The notes under the pieces are model-generated. The model ran no database searches and was not told the origin of the DNA. It saw only the letters and a list, made by a program, of their open reading frames with translations. Below are positions 56,748 to 64,000 of a DNA stretch of 64,000 bases, piece by piece. Positions within the stretch are counted from its first letter, which is position 1, and each line of letters starts with the position of its first letter. Source of the DNA: Dicyema japonicum (taxonomy: Eukaryota > Dicyemida > Rhombozoa > Dicyemidae). The position numbers were made by a program, and so were the translations under genes. Location of the stretch: contig RDEW01000075.1 in NCBI GenBank assembly GCA_011109175.1, forward strand, positions 62,001 through 126,000. Direction: 5' to 3'.

Positions 56748-57338
56748 ATGATATTCGCTGTCATATTCATTTGCGTACTGTTTAGCCAAGTGGAATGTAT
56801 AATATTTTCGATGATTTCAGGCGGTTCTTGTTGGGAATTGTCAGATGTTGACGATAATATTTTGATCGCAAGAAAAGTGACAAAGATAGAATGTTGTTCT
56901 ATTGAGAGAAAAAATAATATTTACTATTCTGAAATTGATCCCGTAGGTCTTGATAACTACAAATACTGGATCATATTCCCAGAAGATGCTCAGTTGTGCG
57001 AAAGTAATTTTTTTTATTTTTAAGTAAAATGCGGAGAAACAACATGTTCAGAAGACAAATACTGTGATGCTGAAGACGGACTTGGTGTTTGTAAGTGTAG
57101 AGAATGCGAAAGTAACACAGATTTGAAAATATGTTCAACAAGCAACGAAACTTTTAAAAATCTATGTCATCTAAAATATGCTCAATGTGTTCGCCAGGTG
57201 TATATTGAGATAAATTATTTTGGAGTATGCAAAGGTTAGGTATCATAAACATTATCAGAATCTTGTAGTCGAGTAAACTGCCTACAAAATAAAAAATGTT
57301 TGATGAATGAATTCCCCATATGTCTCAGAAATAATTAA
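56748..57338 (+). CDS. FST-like: Follistatin-like secreted protein, three exons with 21- and 24-nt introns
   Basis: Exons 56748-57003, 57025-57234 and 57259-57338; removing GTAATTTTTTTTATTTTTAAG (21 nt) and a 24-nt GTTAGG...ATCAG intron gives a 181-aa protein. Residues 1-17 are a signal peptide (MIFAVIFICVLFSQVEC). A TB-like cysteine domain follows: GSCWELSD, IECCSIERKN, YKYWIIFPEDAQLC. Next comes a FOLN unit (CGETTCSEDKYCDAEDG...CKC), a Kazal unit (CESNTDLKICSTSNETFKNL, CHLKYAQCV, YFGVCK), and a second FOLN unit (CSRVNCLQNKKCLMNEFPIC). That is the order of follistatin, which binds activin/BMP-type ligands outside the cell, but vertebrate follistatin has three FOLN-Kazal pairs; here the protein ends in the second. 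The ATG is the first in frame and directly precedes the signal peptide. Cysteine spacing falls into place only after removal of both mini-introns, which is strong support. Confidence 0.88.
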
Positions 57339-57887
57339 TATTTGACTAACGTATTAAATTATTTATTAATTTTTTAATCCACTCATAGTAAAAAGTTTAA
57401 ATTATTTTAAATAGATTAAAATATACCATGGAAACAACACAATTAGTAAAAATATAATTGTTATTTATTTTATTATTTATTAACAAGATACACCAAAAAA
57501 TTTATAACTAATTAAATGAATACAGTTCCTACGATCACATAGACAGTAAGTCTTTGCACAAGTTCTTCCAGAACCACCAGAAATAGAAGAAAGCGTCCAG
57601 TCCTTGCAGTTATGGAAACCCATTTTTCGTGGCACTATGGAATTGGGCGCTATCTGAGACAGGTGGATTACATGATGCCACTCTAATAGAAAGGGACGTA
57701 GAGGAACAAAAGAAAAGAAGAAAAATCTTAAACTAAGTAGTCAAATGGCACCACTCTAATGTCGGCACCACGCTAACACTCGAATATACACATTGAGAAT
57801 ATTTAGATAACAGATTTTTTAAAGTTTTGTTACTTGTTGAATACATTTTCAAAAATGTGTTACTCAAAATATAATTGAATATAAATA
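57339..57887. other. AT-rich sequence after the follistatin-like gene
   Basis: No gene. At about 57595-57660 a short stretch reading LQLWKP resembles text after the family E piece at 38390. No canonical AATAAA directly after the stop. Confidence 0.35.
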
Positions 57888-57972
57888 CTACACTTAGAAA
57901 TAATTAACTATCGCAAAGCTACACTTAGAAATAATTAACTATCGCAAAAATGGTTAGAAATAGTTAACTAAG
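57888..57972. repeat. Tandem repeat, 31-nt unit, about 2.7 copies
   Basis: CTACACTTAGAAATAATTAA followed by CTATCGCAAAG is repeated at 57888-57918 and 57919-57949, with a diverged partial third unit after it. Confidence 0.85.
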
Positions 57973-57973
57973 C

Positions 57974-58720
57974 AAATAAACTTGCCGAGTGGTTCCTCAA
58001 TGTAAATGTGGAGAAAACAGAATTGACTGAACTAGTCAGACAAAAATCCAAGCTGGATGAACATTGGAGAAAAGTAGAGAAACTCGGATCGTTATTGGGA
58101 GATGAAAAAGACGTAATTATGCAGGAAACACATACAAACAGTGCACTACACAGCCTAAAGGAAAACTGGCTAAAGCGTAAAGGATTGAATATAGAAACAC
58201 GGATACGTTTATACAATTCACTGGTGAAGCCTATTCTCCTCTACAATGTCGGAACATGGGGAATTTCTGATACGGACAATCACAATCTAGACTCGTTCCA
58301 TAGAGATCAGCTTCGGCGTACTCTAGCCTCGACATGGCATTCAAGGCTCAGAAGCAAAATAGTTTATATCAGGACATCAAGCAAACCTATCTCACTAGAA
58401 ATAACGGCATGCAGGTGGTGATTATTCGGACACATTCTAAGAATAGATTTGGAAACACCAGCAAATACTGCCATGGATGACTATTTCGAAGCTGACGGAT
58501 CTCGTTTCAGGAGGCACCCAAGAAATACTCTCCCGGTTACGCTGGTTAAAGACCTTCGCTGAGTGGAAAAACAATTAAAAGACGGGGATGACCTTGACGA
58601 CGTTGCCCAGGACAAGGGAAAATGAAAGAAATTAATAACTCTTATTGTTTCCTGTGCTGCACAAGCTTTGTCATGACCCATGGCATTTTGAAAGTGCTTA
58701 ATAATAATAATAATAATTGC
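57974..58720 (+). mobile_element. LINE-A, 5'-truncated copy (C-terminal part)
   Basis: Starts within the RT thumb (AEWFLNVNVEKTELTELV) and continues KVEKLGSLLGDEKDV, LYNSLVKPILLYNVGTWG, LDSFHRDQLRRTLAS and LFGHILRIDLETPA, then the 3' terminus and a (TAA)n tail at 58702-58718. One long frame (58008-58421) is open; three stops follow. Confidence 0.8.
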
Positions 58721-59143
58721 AAAGCCTTTATGCCCACTGTTTGTCTTAGGGTTGTTTCCTTGAACCGAGACAACTTCGTGATGAGAGAGAACTTTACGGT
58801 CATGGTATAATGACCACACACTTTTATCTGAACAAATTATGGTTTCTAAAAAAGTTAATGACAAACATTTCTTTCCTGTGATCCACTATTCATTTACTCT
58901 ATACGTCCTGTTCTGGATAACCACTATCTTCTGATATTGGCCCCATAAGGCGTATGCGTAAAAAATGCATGGCTAGTATATTGTTTCTGATTTTCCATGA
59001 CTATGAAATAGATTGGTCTTCTCGTATTTTATCGGAAGATTTTCAGCGTGCCTTAAGAAGTTAATGTTCACACAAAATGTTACTCAAGGATTTTTAATAG
59101 GTTAAGGACCTAGTCAAATGAATTGGTATAACAAAAGAAATGT
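58721..59143. other. Sequence without supported gene
   Basis: No motif was readable on either strand; GC varies, so it may be degraded transposon. Confidence 0.3.
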
Positions 59144-60019
59144 AAAACACTTTGCATGGCTCACGATGTTTGGATTGGACTTAACTTGGGACTCCCGAAG
59201 AACTTCAACAAACAACGAGACTGGAACGAACTTGTATGTTCGAAGACCATCGATGAGCTAAAACCACAACTCGACCAGCATCGTCTGGCTTGTCTGGCTA
59301 CCGCATCAACAAACATTAGCGGTGCATGGCTCAAAGCATTCCCGTGCATTTCACTCGGAACTTTTCTGGACGATGACTCCACGAGGATTGGGGTTTGCGT
59401 CCGCCTCGGAATCGATGTTTGCGCAATCCATCGCTGTAGATGTGGAGTAATAGTCGACGCGAAAGGACTCCACGCACTTTCCTGCCGAAGGAGCGCTGGA
59501 AGGAGCCTGAGACATAGTGCAATCAACAAGGTTATTGCGTGGGGACTAGAAGCTGCCGGATTCCTTGTCCAGATGGAGCCCCTAGGACTTGCCACGGCAA
59601 ACAGGAGCGACTCTGTTCGTGGATGCTGGGAAGTACCTGGCTTGGGACGCCACCTGCGTAGATAGCTTCTCCCCTTCCAATATTACAATGAGTGCGACAA
59701 ATCCAGGCTCAGCTGCAGAGAAATCAGAAATACTTAAAGCAAAGAAGTACACATGCCTCGGCGAGCAGTACACATTTGAACCAGTCGCAGTCGAAACTTC
59801 GGGAGTCATAGGAAGCAGGTCGTTAGCCCTGCTCAACAAAATTGGATCGTTAGTCGCTAAAAGGAAGAGGGATGTCAGAGAGAAGGCTGGCTCATTGAGC
59901 GCATCTCCTTACAGATCGTAAGGGGAAATGCGCTCTCAATCCTGAGAGCAGCCAGTAGCCTTTAACTATTTGGTTTTATTCTTCAATAAATTGTTATTGA
60001 TTTAAAAAAAAAACACTTT
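59144..60019 (+). mobile_element. Family E retroelement insertion with 10-bp TSD
   Basis: AAAACACTTT at 59144-59153 and 60010-60019 flanks an 856-bp insert. It encodes LGLPKNFNKQRDWNELV, KPQLDQHRLACLATAS, GAWLKAFPCISLG, RIGVCVRLGIDVCAIHRC, the cysteine unit CRCGVIVDAKGLHALSC, RRSAGRSLRHSAIN and AAGFLVQMEP. After a frameshift near 59600 it gives YLAWDATCVDSFSPS, KAKKYTCLGEQYTFEP and VAVETSGVIGSRSLALL. WDATC after a KRPDG-like motif suggests a PD-(D/E)XK nuclease; here the RPDG part is damaged. The A-rich 3' end and TSD show retrotransposition. This is the longest family E copy here, but its RT is again absent. Confidence 0.8.
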
Positions 60020-60290
60020 TTTAAATAAATCTATCGATTTCTGTCAAATTTTGGCAAAATATTTCATTATATATATATATATATAGAACAAGGAAAACTT
60101 TGATTATATTATATAAAAAGTGATTATATTTTGATCTTAGAAATTTAGACTTAAAATTTTTAGATTTTTATGTGAACTATCACGGTTCACGAAATATTTT
60201 TACACAGATAGTTAGTGTGCGGGAGTCCATCTTAGATGGACACAGTTTATGGAAATCTCTCTCTCCAGACAATGTGAGTCGTTTATCTAT
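60020..60290. other. AT-rich spacer with a (TA)n microsatellite
   Basis: A TA dinucleotide run lies at about 60069-60085. No gene. Confidence 0.5.
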
Positions 60291-60810
60291 ATAATGAAAT
60301 ATCAAATTCATCTCAAAAGCGTTTGACATTGTTAGCCAAAGAGCCATAATCGGTCAGTTGTATCGGACGGGAAGCCCGTAAAAGCTAGTGAATTGGACGA
60401 AAGTGTACCTAGAAGAAGAAACCCCTATATTAGATGCGGACGCTATTTTTCAAATGTGATATTATTTAGGAGAGGAGTCCTAAGGGGATCCATTTTGAGA
60501 CCTCTATTATTTAACGTTCTGATGGCCAGTTTCCAGTCTTAAAGGTCGCCAAGTACGAGATCTCTAATATACGCAGACGACGTACTACTGTTTGATGTAT
60601 CAAGATAGAGTATGACTTGGATATGAGACTCAATGTATATATGGAAGAGATAAAAGAGTGGTGTGGTTTCCATTGATTAAAGTTGTCACAAGAAAAATCT
60701 AATAGAATGAAGTTTTTCGATCAAAATGGAAAATGACATTATCAAAGCTCTCTATGTGGAATCAATAATATGAAATCCCTGAAGTATTTCGGAACAGCTT
60801 TTGAGAAAAC
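60291..60810 (+). mobile_element. LINE-D fragment (RT)
   Basis: AFDIVSQRAIIGQLYRTGSP and KLVNWTKVYLEEETPI, then GVLRGSILRPLLFNVLMASF-type text and LIYADDVLLFDVS-type text. It matches LINE-D at 52.0-52.2 kb (FDSVNHRAIIEQLSRTGSP). Broken by stops. Confidence 0.65.
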
Positions 60811-60814
60811 TATT

Positions 60815-60960
60815 ATTATTACCCCCAGGATCACTGGGTCAAAGAGAAAGAAATAAAAGTTCTCATCTAACTAAGTGATCTCAGACCGACAAAGGAGAGG
60901 ACGAGTCATGCGGGATCGAAAATCCTGAACAGCTCTATCACTCTTTCAAGGAGAGTAGTA
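60815..60960 (-). mobile_element. LINE-C 3'-end fragment
   Basis: The reverse complement contains GAGATCACTTAGTTAG and CCCAGTGATCCTGGGGGTAA followed by TAA repeats, as at 24430-24500. Only the 3' UTR and tail are present. Confidence 0.5.
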
Positions 60961-60970
60961 CACGGTTCAA

Positions 60971-61060
60971 GGTAAATTCATCCCCGGTAAATTCATCGCT
61001 GGTAATTTCATCGCGAGGTAAATTCATCGCGCCGGTTAATTCAAGCGACCACGTGGGTTC
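60971..61060. repeat. Four or five short direct repeats at the left MULE end
   Basis: GGTAAATTCATC recurs at 60971, 60986, (altered) 61001 and 61017, spaced 15-16 bp. A degenerate fifth reads GGTTAATTCAAG. Confidence 0.8.
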
Positions 61061-61377
61061 TTGAAAGAAGAGGTCGAAATTTTGATTTTTTATATTATCA
61101 TTAAAATGTAATTTTGGAGATTAATTTGACGATATGAGTCACGTGGCCAGATCCCCAAGATAGAAGAAATTTGAAAACCTCAATTCTCCAAATAGTGTTA
61201 AATTTTAATCAACGATGTGGACCACACGTGTGTGTATTGGTTAAAGTGATAGAAAAATTATTGATTATACTGATTATTGATTAATAACAAAGGTAAACTT
61301 TAAGTGAATATTTATGATAATATAATTTTTAGAAAACAAGTTTATGACAATTATTAACAAAAACATTGTGTTAATTT

Positions 61378-62776
61378 CTAAAATGCTAAATTATAGGCAA
61401 TGCCTTTTAAATAGTCAAGAATTTCGCGATTATCGAAGTCATTTACAATGCGTTGAATTCTTAAAGCACTATCTCTGTATTTTTTCTTTTGTGTAGGACC
61501 TTCCCCACCAGCAATATACTGTTCAATTTTAATTTCATTTCTTGCTTGTTCTTTCTTCAAAACATCAATAAACTTCCAAATCGTAGGATGACACGCTCCA
61601 ATTAAAGAATTAAAAGAATGATGCCATCCTTCGCAAGAGTTATTCGTTTTAGGGCCAGCAACTCTCGCTGCTTCAAAACAATTCCACAATTCATGGGCAA
61701 AACGTGGACAACGACGTACTTGACGGCGGTCGGGACGTCCTATCCAAATATCTTCTACATAATCCAGTACAGGTTGAGCTCTCTTCTGGGAAACAGTTGT
61801 AATCGCACCAATGTTTAAAATAATGAACAACGTGTAATGTTGAGACAAATCCCAGCGCCGCAATCATGCGCATTTTCAAAGCGAATTCTCAATCTCTTTG
61901 ATATAATAATTGTAATCTCTGTGATTGGATGCATCTAAATATGGATTGGGACAAATGAAAGAAACAGCCCTTCGTAATAGCATCAGGAAATATAATATTA
62001 AATCCATTTATAGCTGCTTTTTCGAAATCAGTCATAATTGTCTCTGTGATAACGATGGCTCCAATGATTTTAATTCCGAAAAAAACTTTTTTATAGCTTT
62101 CTTCCGTTCTTTTACACATTAAAATGTATATAAGTGGTAAAACATCATTATTTACTATTCCATGAATCGTATATAATTGATTAAACAAATATGGGACTGT
62201 CTTAAAAGTACCATCTGCATACCAAAAGTTTGTAGTGGAAAGCAAATTCAGATTTTTTCTCGTTGGTAAAAATTATTGTTCTGCTAACACTGTCTTCACT
62301 ATCAAACAATAGAAAAGGTTCATTGGCATAAGAGTATCTGTATTCTGGAGGTATTCTTAACTGGTCTATGTTAAGTGGATTAGGAGGAGCTTGATCTTTT
62401 GTATTTCTTGAATTTCTAATGTTTCTTTTAATTAAAGAAGCTATGGGTAGTCGGGCAGACACCTCCAGTGGCAAACCCACACACACTTCAGTCGTAATAA
62501 TATGTGGATTATCTTGTGATGCAAGAGCTCTTCTTTTTATTTCTTGAGTAATTCTCTTTGATTCGACATATGCAGCATCACCAGCATGATTGTGTTCGTT
62601 GACTCTTTTAATAATGATGTCTCCCTTGGTGTGTACTCTCGCTTTACATTTAATTTTGTAGTAGGATTCACATTTCCATAATGTGACTTCGCCATTAAAT
62701 TTTTCAAAACAGTAAATGTATCCATCTTCAAAAATTTTCTCTTATTTCTCATTACAATTACAAATTGCAAAGCCAT
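61378..62776 (-). pseudogene. MULE transposase, broken (about 460 codons)
   Basis: Frames 62776-62537, 62486-62202, 62245-61889 and 61863-61378 join in order with small shifts and overlaps. The N-terminal frameshift lies inside the FLYWCH finger, where W and two C are otherwise present. The DDE core and C-terminal region are almost complete. Breaks do not coincide with GT-AG mini-introns as far as I can see. Confidence 0.8.
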
Positions 62777-63114
62777 GCTGTCAAGATATAAGAAATTAGC
62801 GAAAATATCACTTTATTTATAACAAAGATCATAATTAGAACGGAAAAAAATATCACTTTATAGTAATCAATTATGATAATGACGATAAAGTACAAAAGAA
62901 TTCAAGGGCATTATCACCACATTACAAAAGAATTCAAGGACATTATCACCAGATTATAAGCTACTTTATCAGTTAAAAGAAACAAATTACATGCAACCAT
63001 TACTCTTGTGTTTAAGATAGAGATGAATACTGTCCTCAGCACTAAAGAAAACTGGCAATTTTATGTTTCAATCGTGAATACTGACAGAGTTATTTATTTT
63101 ATTATTTGTTAGCC

Positions 63115-63210
63115 ACAGGCGTACAATCTTTGGTAAGCCTAGCAAAAACAGTCATTGGTAATTAATCCAAGGAGGGAACGCAAAAGAGAACGTCTGCTTG
63201 TGACAACTAA
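63115..63210. repeat. Copy 3 of the TTGGATTAATT dispersed repeat, inside the MULE
   Basis: The reverse complement reads GTTCTCTTTTGCGTTCCCTC, CTTGGATTAATT, then ACTGTTTTTGCTAGGCTTAC and AAAGATTGTA, as at 23994-24085. It lies between the transposase and the right TIR. Confidence 0.45.
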
Positions 63211-63594
63211 ATTGATCCCGCCAATAATACATGGCAGGCATACGTCAACTTCTGAAGAGAGGTGAAAAAATAGGTCCTCTCTCTTCAGTTTTCATAGGTC
63301 CTACCGTCACGGATACGTGACTCCTATCGCCTAATAATCTCCAAAATCGCAATTTAACTATAATATAAAAAATCAAAATTTCGACCTCTTTTATCTAGAA
63401 ACACTTGGTTCTTTGATTTAACTGGGATGAATTTACTTTTCATCTTGCTTCTTTAAATATCGATGAGAGCAGGGATCAATTATTACCATACATAGACGAC
63501 TTTAGATGACTAGAAGATTTTTAAATGTTGATTTTTTTTATAATTTGAAAGGTTTTTACGCCGTCTGGAAAGAATCTGAGCCATAGAGTCATCA

Positions 63595-63785
63595 CTAGAA
63601 TTATTGGGTGGGAAGAGAAGCCCAGTTCAGTTAGACTTCTCGGACTGTCCTTATTAAATAAAAGACCAGACAACTCTTTTTATTAGTAGGCAATAGATAT
63701 CTCGCCTGAGACGCCACTTGTGTGAATTGATCTCACTCAACCCTGCACTGATGGGCAATTAGAAGCAGGTCACAAACCCTTTTTA
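63595..63785 (+). mobile_element. Family E scrap
   Basis: Broken frames contain LNKRPDN, then GNRYLA.DATCV and L..GQLEAG, corresponding to KRPDG...GKYLAWDATC. Very decayed. Confidence 0.4.
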
Positions 63786-64000
63786 GTTTAACTTAAGCGG
63801 TTAAAAAGAAATTAAAAAACACTAATTTATCGATATTCTGCTAATTCCATTTGTAACTTTGAAATTAAATTAAATTTTTAACCCCAGTTTCGTTAGCATG
63901 AAGGAATCTGGCGACCATTAACAACCACGGCGCAAGATCACTTCACGTCGTGTCCTGGTGGTGCAGAGCAAGCAAAGTAGTATTGAAATTTTCTTTTACC
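63786..64000. other. Right edge, no supported gene
   Basis: AT-rich, then a GC-richer end (from about 63905) with no readable motif. Confidence 0.3.

Larger units (their letters stand above)
61017..63437 (-). mobile_element. Mutator-like (MULE) transposon with FLYWCH finger and long TIRs
   Basis: 61017-61146 and the reverse complement of 63313-63437 match over about 125 bp, starting (A/G)GTAAATTCATC and sharing GAGGTCGAAATTTTGATTTT. The transposase lies between on the minus strand (62776-61378). It has a FLYWCH finger (EDGYIYCFEKFNGEVTLWKC, then IKCKARVHTKGD...NEHNH), then the MULE core: FWYADGTFKTVPYLFNQLYT, IMTDFEKAAINGFNIIFPDA and KGCFFHLSQSIFRCIQ. Aspartates in ADGT and TDFE are the expected catalytic ones. 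The C-terminal frame has RFAHELWNCFEAARVAGPKT, NNSCEGWHHSFN, a typical MULE tail. Three or four frameshifts make it inactive. Additional GGTAAATTCATC units extend leftward to 60971. Confidence 0.88.

Noticed and set aside
61378-62776. MULE frame breaks as mini-introns
   Set aside because: The shifts occur without GT-AG stretches of 20-26 nt at the joins, and the reading frames partly overlap, which indicates decay.

Overview
This is nuclear DNA from an animal, not a prokaryote. It is AT-rich and mostly made of decayed transposable elements, with a few short islands of host genes. Three recognisable host genes belong to animal-specific or animal-typical families: an intronless ETS-domain transcription factor (12575-13297, +), an adhesion-type GPCR (37072-35283, -) and a follistatin-like secreted protein (56748-57338, +). 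Two of them only read through if introns of 20-26 nt are removed. I find eleven such GT-AG mini-introns that restore frame across recognisable domains, and a few more in a fourth, unidentified gene near 29.2-29.6 kb. Introns this short are known from dicyemid mesozoans, so a dicyemid or a similarly reduced animal parasite is my best guess. That is inference from intron size and gene families, not from a marker gene.

Layout. 1-280 hAT (ZBED5-like) fragment; 400-2725 R2-like retroelement; 2727-3848 LINE-A; 3990-6060 LINE-C; 6200-9100 LINE-D; 9170-10407 family E pieces, one with clean target-site duplications (TSDs); 10600-12425 LINE-A; 12575-13297 ETS gene; 14100-14720 R2-like; 15480-15960 zinc-knuckle ORF1; 16199-17310 hAT with BED and DUF659; 17204-19283 LINE-C; 19290-21150 R2-like; 21365-22448 LINE-A; 22525-24430 mixed fragments; 24430-27370 long LINE-C with a 2A-like motif; 27480-28830 fragments; 29171-29557 unidentified mini-intron gene; 29631-34456 pogo/Tigger element carrying an inserted 3.0 kb LINE-A; 35283-37072 adhesion GPCR; 37150-42060 LINE, R2-like and E fragments; 42250-46240 ZBED5-like hAT split by a 3.06 kb LINE-A; 46283-47340 R2-like; 47460-48900 LINE-A; 48900-49900 LINE-D; 50330-50700 E; 51260-54760 long LINE-D; 54976-55244 R2-like; 55340-55930 LINE-C; 56653-57338 follistatin-like gene; 57974-58720 LINE-A; 59154-60009 E with TSDs; 60290-60960 LINE-D and LINE-C pieces; 61017-63437 Mutator-like element with long terminal inverted repeats (TIRs); 63595-63785 E.

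Retroelement families, named here for convenience. LINE-A: APE endonuclease plus RT, about 3.0 kb, (TAA)n tail. LINE-C: jockey-like, conserved 3' end with GATCACTTAGTTAG. LINE-D: zinc-knuckle ORF1, then endonuclease and RT. R2-like: RT, then CCHC and a PD-(D/E)XK-type endonuclease, catalytic motif FIDD. Family E: a C-terminal cysteine motif plus a KRPDG...WDATC nuclease-like domain. Two LINE-A copies lie within DNA transposons, with 11-12 bp TSDs, and two others differ by only a few substitutions and a 12-nt indel, so LINE-A has been active fairly recently. No tRNA, rRNA, CRISPR or bacterial-type operon was seen.

How the host genes may relate: a follistatin homologue would bind and restrain TGF-beta family ligands outside the cell, an adhesion GPCR would sit in the plasma membrane, and an ETS factor would act in the nucleus. 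They are more than 19 kb apart and separated by transposons, and nothing in the sequence links them functionally.
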